A stretch of 64,000 nt of DNA from UBA10649 sp963842725 (lineage in GTDB: Bacteria; Actinomycetota; Actinomycetes; S36-B12): NCBI GenBank assembly GCA_963842725.1, contig CAWJHN010000001.1:1-64000 (forward strand), in the 5' to 3' direction. Below, piece after piece: positions 44,423-51,995 of this stretch. Below the pieces are notes generated by a model that saw only the letters and a list, made by a program, of their open reading frames with translations, was not told the origin of the DNA and did no database searches. Position numbers and translations under genes: made by a program. Position 1 is the stretch's first letter. Each line of letters starts with the position of its first letter.

Positions 44423-45130
44423 CTACGCCTGCGCCTCGCCCGGCTCCCCCACCGTGTCGCCCACCCGCACCGCGGTGACGACCACGTTGTCCTGATAGCC
44501 GCCGTTGTCCTTGTCGTAGTAGCCGCCACATGAGATGAGGGTGAGCCGCGGCGGTCCGTCGATCGCGAAGAGCTCCTCGAGCGGGAGCCGCTTCTTGGAG
44601 ATCGACTCGCGCGCCACGACCCGGTACTTCTGTCTGGTGCCCGACGAATCGATGACGAAGACCTTGTCCCCGACCGACAGCGTCCCGAGGTCGTAGAACA
44701 CCCCGTGGCCCTGCACGACACCGTCGCGATGGGCGACCAGGACCGCCGAACCCTGGTCCGCCCCCGGCGCGACACCGAGCTCGTACCAGCCGACCTTCAT
44801 GATGTCCTCGGGAATCGCGACCGCTCCGGCCTTGTCGAGCCCCACCGGCAGCACCTTGGCGGCCACGTCGATATCCGGGATCCGCACGCGGACCGGCACG
44901 GGCGTTCCGGTCGGAGTCGCCTGCGGTGTTGGCGAGGTCGACGGCGCGGGCAGTGAGCCGGACGGACTCGGAGTCACGGGAGCCAAGCTGGCCAGGTCCC
45001 GGCTGCCCACGGACTCGACCTGCACGCTCTCGACCGCCTGACGCTGGAGCACCAGCATCGACAGCGCCGTCACGACGATGAGCGCGATGCTCAGCGCAAG
45101 CACCACCACTGCCGGCCGCGGTCTTCGCAT
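44423..45130 (-). CDS. Sortase (class E/F type)
   Basis: Cysteine transpeptidase that anchors proteins to the cell wall. The 235-residue protein has an N-terminal membrane anchor (residues 8-28), a Pro/Thr/Ser linker, and the sortase core. The catalytic His is in AVLVAHRDGVVQGHGVFYDL (about residue 132), the Cys in LTLISCGGYYDK (about 201) and the Arg in VVVTAVRVGD (about 222). The neighbouring surface protein, transcribed in the same direction, is a possible client, although no clear LPxTG is visible in it. Confidence 0.9.
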   Translation of the reverse strand: MRRPRPAVVVLALSIALIVVTALSMLVLQRQAVESVQVESVGSRDLASLAPVTPSPSGSLPAPSTSPTPQATPTGTPVPVRVRIPDIDVAAKVLPVGLDKAGAVAIPEDIMKVGWYELGVAPGADQGSAVLVAHRDGVVQGHGVFYDLGTLSVGDKVFVIDSSGTRQKYRVVARESISKKRLPLEELFAIDGPPRLTLISCGGYYDKDNGGYQDNVVVTAVRVGDTVGEPGEAQA

Positions 45131-45207
45131 TGGCTGATTCTACCTTCGTGTCCGTTCCGGTCCCGCCTATGCAGACGCGGCTGGCAGGCCGCGCGTTCCT
45201 GACTGCA

Positions 45208-45247
45208 GACGAGCGGCCCAGCCACCGGGGTGGCTGGGCCGCTCGTC
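45208..45247 (-). terminator. Strong hairpin terminator after the surface-protein gene
   Basis: Perfect 19-bp arms (GACGAGCGGCCCAGCCACC and complement) with a 2-nt loop lie 28 nt beyond the stop of the surface-protein gene and 77 nt before the sortase start, separating the two transcripts. Confidence 0.85.
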
Positions 45248-45275
45248 GTGCTAGGTGCTCGACCGATCTCTCGGC

Positions 45276-46390
45276 CTACTGCTTGCGGGTACTCGCGATC
45301 CGCGATCCGGCTCCAGCAGCACCCAGGGCGCCGAGCACGATCAGTGCCACGCCCCACAACGGTGCTTGGGATCCAGGCGCGCTCGAGCCACCGCCAGCGG
45401 GGACGGCGACCGGGACGGTTGCCTCCTCCGGCGTATTCACGGTCGGCACCTCGTCAGTCACGATGCCCTCCTCGGGATCGGTGACCAGCGTGGTCGACTC
45501 CGACTCGGAGACCTCAGGAATCGGCGTCTCGGATGCCGCCGGGGTGGACGTCACTCCCGGTGCCGGCGTGACCTGCGGCGTCACGATCGTCGGGTTCGAC
45601 GGTTCATCCGTCGGCGTCGCGGTCGGCGTGGCGCGGTCGGCGTCGCGGTCGGCGTCGCGGTCGGCGTCGCGGTCGGCGTCGCGGTCGGCGTCGCGGTCGG
45701 CGTCGCGGTCGGCGTCGCGGTCGGCGTCGCGGTCGGCGTCGCGGTCGGCGTCGCGGTCGGCGTCGCGGTCGGCGTCGCGGTCGGCGTCGCGGTCGGCGTC
45801 GCGGTCGGCGTCGCGGTCGGCGTCGCGGTCGGCGTCGCGGTCGGCGTCGCGGTCGGCGTGGCCGTCGGCGTGGCCGTCGGCGTCGGGGTCGGCGTCTTGG
45901 TCGGCTTCGGGGTCGGCGTCGGGGTCGCGGTCGGGCTCGACGGGTTGCAGTTGTTGTAGTAGAACGCCTTGCCGGCCGGCGTCCAGTTCATGCCGCCGTA
46001 CGGGTTGCCGTCGTCATCGACGAACGGCGGGATGATGTCGCCCCACGCCGGACCCCCCGAACCACCGCTGCTGGTGTGCACCGCGGGGTCGAAGACCGGA
46101 CCGGTGTGCGTGCCGTGCCCGTTGTCGTTGTGCGGGTTGTTGGGCTCGGTGATGCTCGACTTGTCGACGCTCTCCTGGTTGTACGGGTTGGTCACGGCCG
46201 CATGCCGGTGGCAGATCGTGACCTTGCTCCCCGGTGTCGCCGTCGCGCTCGGCGCCACGAACAGCAGCGTCGTGCCGCCGATCATGGCCATCAGAGACGC
46301 GCCCATGGCGATGGAGAAGCCCACCCGTGACTGACGCAGGCCCGTTCCCTTGGTCCCATTGGTCGAACGGGAACGTTCGGTCCTTGCCAT
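45276..46390 (-). CDS. Repeat-rich secreted surface protein, interrupted by a 2-nt offset in a 12-bp repeat tract
   Basis: The first part (from the ATG at 46390) has a signal peptide (IAMGASLMAMIGGTTLLFVA), then a Cys/His domain (KVTICHRHAAVTNPYNQESV, NPHNDNGHGTHTGPVFDP, WGDIIPPF). The K-V-T-C-H...GHxxHTG...GDIIPPF pattern is seen in other actinobacterial secreted proteins. A long (Pro-Thr-Ala-Thr)n stalk follows. In the listed sequence two extra bases at 45634-45635 shift the frame, which then reads Arg-rich to a stop at 45581. In the neighbouring frame the protein continues as DEPSNPTIVTPQVTPAPGVT and ends with a membrane helix (WGVALIVLGALGAAGAG) and a basic tail. I read this as one gene, either slipped, phase-off or mis-sequenced. 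Confidence 0.75.
45610..45935. repeat. 12-bp tandem repeat tract encoding Pro-Thr-Ala-Thr
   Basis: The unit GTCGGCGTCGCG (plus strand) occurs 18 times without change at 45636-45851, with near-copies on both sides (GTCGGCGTGGCC and similar). Two copies at 45610-45633 are separated from the main block by the extra bases CG. Repeats of 12 bp keep frame; the 2-nt insertion does not. Confidence 0.95.
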
Positions 46391-46672
46391 GTAATGCCCC
46401 TCTCAACATGGCCGACGGCTCGCATGAGCGCCGGTGGTCCTACCCGAGGATGACTACTTCCGGCCCCGAATACAAAGCAGAAGCGGTCAGATGCCCGGAC
46501 ATGGACGACACTGCCCGAGCAATTCCCCGAACGTCCGGCCGCACCGTGCGACGCAACTGAGGCAAGGTAAGCCGGACCTAACCTCCACACCATGGTTTAA
46601 GAGGCACAACAAATCAAGGTAAGAATGGTCATTTGCCCGTTCAAAGCGGACAAACCCACAGTCCGCCGGCCA

Positions 46673-47563
46673 CTAGCCCGCGTTGGCGTCGAGCATTCCC
46701 CTCATGCCGGCGAGCCGGACGGCCTCACGGCGGCCCCCCACCCCGAAGTAGCGGTAGATGGCCATCGTCTCCTGACGCACCGTCGACTCGCTGAAGCCGA
46801 CCCGCTTGGAGATCTGCGAGTTGGTGAGGCCCTTGGCCATGAGCGCGAGAATGCGCAGCTGCCGATCCGACAGGGCACCAGGCGCGGAGCGACGGGGTGC
46901 ACCGGAGGCGACTTCGTCGCCGTTCGTCGACTCGACGAGCGACAGGGTTGCCGGCGTGAACTGGCCCTGCCGATCATCCCGCTCGATCCCTCCGCTCGAG
47001 CGATCGGCGGCGGAACCGCCCGACGTGAGCAACGACAGGTAGAGGGCGAGGACGGCCGCGATTCCGGTGGCGTCCGCGCGCAGCTGCTCCGGCGCCGGCG
47101 GCGACGTGAAGGTCAGCTGCAGGGCTCCCACCCGCTGACTGGGCAGCGACAGTGGCCAGACAGCCATTGGCTCATAAGGGATTTCCTTGGAACCCAGCCA
47201 TGGATACGAGCTCTCGACCTCATCGACCGTGGTCATGAGGATCGGGTCACCGCTGCGAACCGCGTCGCTCATCGGGGAGGCGTCCCACAGGGACAGCGTC
47301 CGGTAGAGCTCGAGTCCGGCCGCTGACATCCCGAACGCTCCCACGGCGTGCAGCGACCCATCTGCGCCGAACAACGTGATGACGGCGGTGCGCGGCTGGT
47401 GCGCGGCGAGAAGGTTCAGGACGAGCTGCTGCGCGATCTGGTCGCACGTCGGGCGTGTCATCAGGAAGCGGACGGAGTCGAGCATCGTCCGGGTGTTCGT
47501 CAGGTCGTCACGGCGGCGCCGCGGAGGTGCCGGCACCTCGCTGCCCATCTGCCGGTCGTCCAC
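46673..47563 (-). CDS. LuxR-type regulator with GAF-like sensor domain
   Basis: A 296-residue protein. The C-terminal helix-turn-helix (LSDRQLRILALMAKGLTNSQ, ISKRVGFSESTVRQETMAIY) is a LuxR/GerE domain. Residues 30-185 resemble a GAF sensor (RPTCDQIAQQLVLNLLAAHQ, AVITLFGADGSLHAVGAFGM). The GTG at 47563 has GGAGGAGG about 7 nt upstream; an ATG 15 nt in lacks one. It stands beside the surface-protein cluster and may control it (inferred). A palindrome lies 129 bases upstream. Confidence 0.85.
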   Translation of the reverse strand: MDDRQMGSEVPAPPRRRRDDLTNTRTMLDSVRFLMTRPTCDQIAQQLVLNLLAAHQPRTAVITLFGADGSLHAVGAFGMSAAGLELYRTLSLWDASPMSDAVRSGDPILMTTVDEVESSYPWLGSKEIPYEPMAVWPLSLPSQRVGALQLTFTSPPAPEQLRADATGIAAVLALYLSLLTSGGSAADRSSGGIERDDRQGQFTPATLSLVESTNGDEVASGAPRRSAPGALSDRQLRILALMAKGLTNSQISKRVGFSESTVRQETMAIYRYFGVGGRREAVRLAGMRGMLDANAG

Positions 47564-47691
47564 CCCTGCCTCCTCCGCTCCACACGACGGCCACGCGCCG
47601 GGGCAGTTGACCGGTCGTGGAGGCGCCGCAACCGGCGGACTCCGCGAACCACCCCAAACCGTCGTGTTCTGCCCACAGTCTGGCAGCGTTC

Positions 47692-47707
47692 AATTGACCA
47701 GTCAATT
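47692..47707. promoter_or_regulatory. AT-rich 7+2+7 palindrome upstream of the LuxR-type gene
   Basis: AATTGACCAGTCAATT has perfect 7-bp arms in an otherwise GC-rich region; candidate operator. Confidence 0.4.
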
Positions 47708-47755
47708 CGACTCGCTGACCGATACCGCGCCAATGGTTAAGAGCGGCCCAGATCC

Positions 47756-47804
47756 GACGAACGGCGCCGGAAGGGGCGGACCGCCCGATCCAGCGCCGTT
47801 CGTC
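47756..47804 (-). terminator. Inverted repeat downstream of the metallothionein gene
   Basis: Perfect 12-bp arms GACGAACGGCGC / GCGCCGTTCGTC flank a 25-nt loop that contains a further small GGCGG/CCGCC-type hairpin. It lies 31 nt past the metallothionein stop, so it is probably its terminator. Confidence 0.5.
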
Positions 47805-47834
47805 AATGCCGGCCCACGCCTAGGGTGTCGGCGA

Positions 47835-48020
47835 TCAGACCTGAACCACGATCTCCTCGACCACGACATCGCTGCCGCACGTGCAGTTCTCGCACGTGCA
47901 GTTCTCACACGTGCAGTTCGGGTTGTCGCACGCCTTGGCCTCCTGGCCGCAGGTGCAGTTCTCGCACGTGCAGTTCTCACAGGTGCAGTTCGGGTTGTCG
48001 CAGGTCTTGGTGTCGCTCAT
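47835..48020 (-). CDS. Metallothionein-like protein with two cysteine modules
   Basis: A 61-residue protein made of two copies of CDNPNCTCENCTCENCTCG joined by QEAKA, giving 14 cysteines arranged as CxC and CxxC pairs, then a short acidic/hydrophobic tail (SDVVVEEIVVQV). The composition and spacing point to thiolate metal clusters binding Cu(I), Zn or Cd. The ATG at 48020 has AGGAGA about 6 nt upstream. An HMA-domain protein is encoded just upstream on the same strand, so metal handling is the likely role. The repeated codons show an internal DNA duplication. Confidence 0.85.
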   Translation of the reverse strand: MSDTKTCDNPNCTCENCTCENCTCGQEAKACDNPNCTCENCTCENCTCGSDVVVEEIVVQV

Positions 48021-48103
48021 GCGTGGTCTCCTCGGGATTGTGGGTGCTCGCAGCACCGTACGCGAGGCTCTCGTTCCGACAATAGGGCCCTAAGCCCCCA
48101 CGG

Positions 48104-48325
48104 CTACGGGAGGACGACCCGGAACCCGGCCCGGGTCACGCCTTCGACGATGTCCGGCTCGCCGACCCAGTCGGCGTGCGTGACGGCGAGATCGGACGGC
48201 CCACCCGGGGTGAGGTCGACACGGGCGTCAGCGACCCCGTCGATCGCCTTCAGCTTCTTGGTCAGGGTGCCGACGCACCCGCTGCAGTTCAGGCCGGTCA
48301 CGACGATCCGCGTCTCGGTGGTCAT
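48104..48325 (-). CDS. HMA-domain metal-binding protein (copper chaperone-like)
   Basis: A 73-residue ferredoxin-like HMA protein. TRIVVTGLNCSGCVGTLTKK holds the metal-binding CxxC, with Leu-Asn in place of the usual Met-x. The rest (LKAIDGVADARVDLTPGG, IVEGVTRAGFRVV) is typical. The ATG follows AGGGGG. The gene precedes the metallothionein by 83 nt in the same direction. It probably carries Cu(I) or a related soft metal. Confidence 0.85.
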   Translation of the reverse strand: MTTETRIVVTGLNCSGCVGTLTKKLKAIDGVADARVDLTPGGPSDLAVTHADWVGEPDIVEGVTRAGFRVVLP

Positions 48326-48394
48326 GCGTCCCCCTGGGGATCCTTGAGGCGGACCGCGGGCGACGGTCCCACCGCATCGTGCCACGGCACGGAG

Positions 48395-48439
48395 TGGGAT
48401 CCCGCGATTTACCGGTGTCGAGCGGGATCCCGCGAATTA
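48395..48439. promoter_or_regulatory. Two direct copies of a GGGATCCCGCGA element before the glutaminase gene
   Basis: TGGGATCCCGCGATTTA (48395-48411) and CGGGATCCCGCGAATTA (48423-48439) repeat with a 28-nt period and contain the palindrome GGGATCCC. They lie 60-105 nt before the glutaminase start and could bind a regulator. Confidence 0.5.
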
Positions 48440-48499
48440 ACGTCGCGGAAACGCAAGGTCCCGATCGCCGGTAACCCGGGCCGCCTAGCGTCTGGGCCC

Positions 48500-50374
48500 A
48501 TGCTGGCCCACGTCGACCCCGAAGCGGACGCGGCATCGGGGCGGCTGCCGGGCGCCCATGACGGCCCGATCGATCGACTCCTGGACGACGTGTGGCGGGA
48601 CGTGTCGACGATCGACGACGGCACGGTCGCGACGTACATCCCGGAGCTCGCGAAGGCCGACCCCTCGATCTGCGGGCTTGGCCTGGCGACCCTCGACGGG
48701 CGGGTGTACTCGGCCGGCCGGCTGGTGCCGTTCACGATCCAGTCCGTGTCCAAGCCGTTCGTGTACGCCTTGGCGCTCGCGGACAGCGGCGCCGAAGCGG
48801 TCCTCGCGCGGGTGGGCACCGAGCCGACCGGTGACCCCTTCAACCACATCAGCCTGGACGACGTCACCGGTCGCGCCTACAACCCCATGGTCAACGCCGG
48901 AGCCATCGTGACGCAGACGCTCGTCGCGGGCCGCAGCCGTCCCGAGCAGTTCGCCCGGATCCTCGGCGGGCTCTCCGCCTTCGCGGGCCGGCGACTCGAC
49001 GTCGACGAGGACGTCTACGCCTCCGAACGCGCGACTGGCGACCGAAACCGTGCGATCGCCTACCTCATGAGATCGGCAGCCCTGCTCGACGAGGACGTCG
49101 AGGCCCAGATCGCCAACTACTTCCGGCAGTGCTCCATCGTCGTCACCGCCCTCGACCTGGCGGTGATGGCCGCCACCCTCGCCAACGCAGGCACCAATCC
49201 GGTCACCGGCGAGGAGGTGGTGCCCCGGGAGGTCGTGGCATCGGTGCTCACGGTCATGGCAACGTGCGGCATGTACGACTACTCCGGCGAATGGCTGTAC
49301 CGGGTCGGGCTGCCGGCGAAGAGCGGTGTCAGCGGAGCGGTCGCGGCGGTGCTGCCCGGCCAGCTCGGGCTGGCGGTGCACAGTCCGCGGCTGGATGCCC
49401 GCGGGAACAGCGTGCGGGGCGTGGCCGCGTGCGAACGGCTGTCCGCGCGCCTTGGCCTGCACCTCCTGGTGCCTGGTGCTCGCGTCAGCTCGGGCCTGCG
49501 CCGGACCTACCGCGCCGATCGCGTGCGGTCGCGGCGCGTGCGGGTCCAGCAGCAGCGCGAGCTCCTGGACCGGCACGGCTCGTCCATCGTCGTTCACGAG
49601 CTGGCCGGCGACCAGGGCTTCGCCGCGGTGGAACCCCTCGTCCGGGTCGCCCTGTCGGACGAGGGGTCGCAGTGGGTCGTGCTGGATCTTCGTCGCGTGA
49701 CGCGGGTCGACGTCGCCGCGCTCGCCCTGCTCGACGCACTGGTCCGCCAGCTGGAGGGTGCCGGGGCAACCGTGGCCATCGTGGAGCCGCGAGTCGAGGC
49801 GGCGCGGGTGGTCGCGCGCTGCCTCGATGCCGGTCTGCACCGGTTCGCCGACGCAGACGCAGCCCTCGAGTGGTGCGAGACCGAGCTCCTGCGCGGGCAC
49901 GGCATCGACGGCTCGCTCGCCGAGGACCTCACGCCGCTGGCGGACCAGGACCTCCTGTCCGGCCTGCCCGAGGGTGTGGTCGCAGCCATCCGGGCCCGGA
50001 CGACAACGCGGGTGTTCACGGCCGGAACGGTGGTCTTCGACGAGGGAGCGGCCCCCGACGGCCTCTACTTCGTCGGCGCGGGACAGGTCGCCGCTGATGT
50101 GCGCCTGCGCGGCCGCGGGGGTCATCGTCGCCTGAGCACGATCGCAAGCGGCTCCTCCTTCGGCGAACTGGCCCTCGTCGACGGCCGTCCGAGGTCGACG
50201 CGAATCGTGGCCATCGAGCCGACCATCTGCTTCGTGCTCTCCCCCGAGGCCTTCGCCGAGCTGTGGGACACCGACCCCGCGGCCTACGCGCAGCTCGCCC
50301 TCGCGATCGCACGGAGCCTGTCCGAGCGCCTGCGCTACTCCACCGCCGACGTCGCCGCGCTGGAGCAGTCATGA
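48500..50374 (+). CDS. glsA: Glutaminase A fused to STAS and cyclic-nucleotide-binding domains
   Basis: Hydrolyses glutamine to glutamate and ammonia. The 624-residue protein has three parts. Residues 15-320 are a serine-dependent beta-lactamase-like glutaminase with the Ser-x-x-Lys site FTIQSVSKPFVYALALADSG (Ser about 84), AYNPMVNAGAIVT and GLPAKSGVSGAVAAVLPGQL. Residues about 360-455 are a STAS domain (WVVLDLRRVTRVDVAALALL). Residues about 483-617 are a cNMP-binding domain (FTAGTVVFDEGAAPDGLYFV, GSSFGELALVDGRPRSTRI, with the FGELAL and RSTR parts of the phosphate cassette). The fusion suggests control by a cyclic nucleotide. The ATG at 48500 starts the conserved region. Confidence 0.93.
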   Translation: MLAHVDPEADAASGRLPGAHDGPIDRLLDDVWRDVSTIDDGTVATYIPELAKADPSICGLGLATLDGRVYSAGRLVPFTIQSVSKPFVYALALADSGAEAVLARVGTEPTGDPFNHISLDDVTGRAYNPMVNAGAIVTQTLVAGRSRPEQFARILGGLSAFAGRRLDVDEDVYASERATGDRNRAIAYLMRSAALLDEDVEAQIANYFRQCSIVVTALDLAVMAATLANAGTNPVTGEEVVPREVVASVLTVMATCGMYDYSGEWLYRVGLPAKSGVSGAVAAVLPGQLGLAVHSPRLDARGNSVRGVAACERLSARLGLHLLVPGARVSSGLRRTYRADRVRSRRVRVQQQRELLDRHGSSIVVHELAGDQGFAAVEPLVRVALSDEGSQWVVLDLRRVTRVDVAALALLDALVRQLEGAGATVAIVEPRVEAARVVARCLDAGLHRFADADAALEWCETELLRGHGIDGSLAEDLTPLADQDLLSGLPEGVVAAIRARTTTRVFTAGTVVFDEGAAPDGLYFVGAGQVAADVRLRGRGGHRRLSTIASGSSFGELALVDGRPRSTRIVAIEPTICFVLSPEAFAELWDTDPAAYAQLALAIARSLSERLRYSTADVAALEQS

Positions 50375-50405
50375 CAGGACTCACTGCTCCGGCGCTCGAC
50401 GTGAA

Positions 50406-50438
50406 TTGTCCGTATTTTGTCCGTATTTTGTCCGAATG
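50406..50438. promoter_or_regulatory. Three direct 11-bp repeats upstream of the secreted-protein gene
   Basis: TTGTCCGTATT, TTGTCCGTATT and TTGTCCGAATG are adjacent with an 11-bp period, about one helix turn, in an AT-rich patch 64-96 nt before the start codon. They are a candidate array of half-sites on one face of the DNA. Confidence 0.55.
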
Positions 50439-50501
50439 TGCAGATAGATTGCGCCGATCACACCGTCCTTCGGGACGTCAACGGGAAACGGGGATTCGTC
50501 C

Positions 50502-51938
50502 ATGACCGCACGCCACCTTCGCTCGCGCAAGCGCCGCCTCCCGGAGCGGGCCGGCATCGCCGCCGCGCTCGTCGTCGGCCTCGTCGCGGCGACCACGATC
50601 ACGATGACGTCCAGCCAGGCGGTGGTGCCGCCAGCGCCCGTTGCCGTGCCCGCCGGAGTCCTGACCCTCCAGACCGGCGCCATCGACAAGATCGTGTACG
50701 ACCGAGCGGGCGACGGCTACGACGCCCTGAACCCCGGCTCCGACAGCGCTCAGACCCTGAGCCAGGCCGCCGGCTGCAAACTGGCCACCGGCGGCGCGGG
50801 CCTCGTCGGCATCCGTGGTTTCGTCGGCACGAGCACCACGCAGGTCGCGAGCTTCCTCAACAACTCCATCGGCGTCGCGGAGAAGCGCACCGGCACCTCC
50901 TGCTACCAGGTCAGCGCACCGCTGGAGCGCCTCGAACTGACCTTCGACGGTGCCGACCTGACCGGCACCTTCTCGACGCCATTCGTGCGGTCTGCCTACC
51001 TCGACGTCGAGCTCAAGGGCGGATCGCGCATACTGGCCACGGCGTCCCTCGACGGCGCCGTGACGGGCTACTTCGAGATGCAGAGCGGGGGTTCCGTCGG
51101 GACGACGGGTCCGCTGCCCGGCGGCGTCACGCCCAACGCGATCTTCACGTGCAGCACGGCCGCGGACTCAGGCGCCGACGCCGGGATCGCCGACAACTGC
51201 CGCTGGCCGATCAGCGTGCCGTCGTGGCTCGGCGACGACGACGGCATCGACTTCGACACGCTCGTCCTCGAGGCAGTCGCCTACCCGTCCCGCGACCGCA
51301 GTTCCGACGACGGCCCCAAGGGCTCGTTCTCCCTGGAGGGCGGAGCCGACGGCAATGTCGCGACCTCCCTTGCCGCCCCGCCGAGCACGATCCCGACCGG
51401 TGCCTCCGTCTTCGAGCTTGCCGAGTACTTCGACGGCATCCTGCCGTGCCTGGGCACCGCCTCGGAGCCGGGGACGGGTACCGAGCCCGCCATCGACCTG
51501 ACCCGGCTGACCGATGCCGACAAGACCGATCCGACCTCGTGCGAGCTGATCCCCTACACGCTGTCGAACGGCGACTCGTCACTGCAGTTCCTGAAGCCGT
51601 CCACGGAGCCGTACACCCAGTTCGTGCTCACGGTCACGTGGGTGCTGCCCGTCAGCGCCCCGGCCCAGGTCCCGGTGACCAAGGTCGACTACGAGCTCGG
51701 CGGTCCCGTCGTCGATCTCGGCTGGTGCCCGGACCCGGTCTTCACCGGGGGGGTCCTCACCGGGATCAACGATCCCCTCAACAACCCGCTGGTGACCGAC
51801 CAGGACGGCGTCACGACGAACAACACGCAGTTCGCCTGCCTGGGCTCGCAGAGCGCAACGGTGGTCGACGATCAGCCGGACTACGTGACCGTCACCGAGC
51901 AGATCTACCTCCTCGGCGACGTGCTGATGCGCAAGTAG
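50502..51938 (+). CDS. Large secreted protein of unknown function
   Basis: A 478-residue protein with a signal peptide (basic RHLRSRKRRLPER, then AGIAAALVVGLVAATTITMT). The mature part is acidic, rich in beta-type sequence, Gly, Thr and Asp, with about eight Cys in distant pairs (AAGCKLATGG, TSCYQVSA, FTCSTAA, DNCRWPIS, LPCLGTAS, TSCELIPY, LGWCPDPV, FACLGSQS), which suggests disulfides outside the cell. No known domain is recognised. It may be a cell-surface or extracellular structural protein. A hairpin terminator follows. Confidence 0.8.
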   Translation: MTARHLRSRKRRLPERAGIAAALVVGLVAATTITMTSSQAVVPPAPVAVPAGVLTLQTGAIDKIVYDRAGDGYDALNPGSDSAQTLSQAAGCKLATGGAGLVGIRGFVGTSTTQVASFLNNSIGVAEKRTGTSCYQVSAPLERLELTFDGADLTGTFSTPFVRSAYLDVELKGGSRILATASLDGAVTGYFEMQSGGSVGTTGPLPGGVTPNAIFTCSTAADSGADAGIADNCRWPISVPSWLGDDDGIDFDTLVLEAVAYPSRDRSSDDGPKGSFSLEGGADGNVATSLAAPPSTIPTGASVFELAEYFDGILPCLGTASEPGTGTEPAIDLTRLTDADKTDPTSCELIPYTLSNGDSSLQFLKPSTEPYTQFVLTVTWVLPVSAPAQVPVTKVDYELGGPVVDLGWCPDPVFTGGVLTGINDPLNNPLVTDQDGVTTNNTQFACLGSQSATVVDDQPDYVTVTEQIYLLGDVLMRK

Positions 51939-51950
51939 GCACGAGCGATC

Positions 51951-51995
51951 GACTCGGTGCCCGGTGCCCGGTGCCTCAGGCTCGGGCACCGAGTC
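51951..51995. terminator. Bidirectional hairpin at the convergent gene ends
   Basis: Perfect 13-bp arms GACTCGGTGCCCG / CGGGCACCGAGTC with a 19-nt loop, starting 13 nt after the secreted-protein stop and overlapping the last codons of the convergent regulator gene. Confidence 0.7.

Noticed and set aside
45130..46035. Plus-strand frame with long Ser-Ala-Ser-Arg repeats
   Set aside because: Antisense of the Pro-Thr-Ala-Thr tract; the minus strand has a signal peptide, a domain and a membrane anchor.
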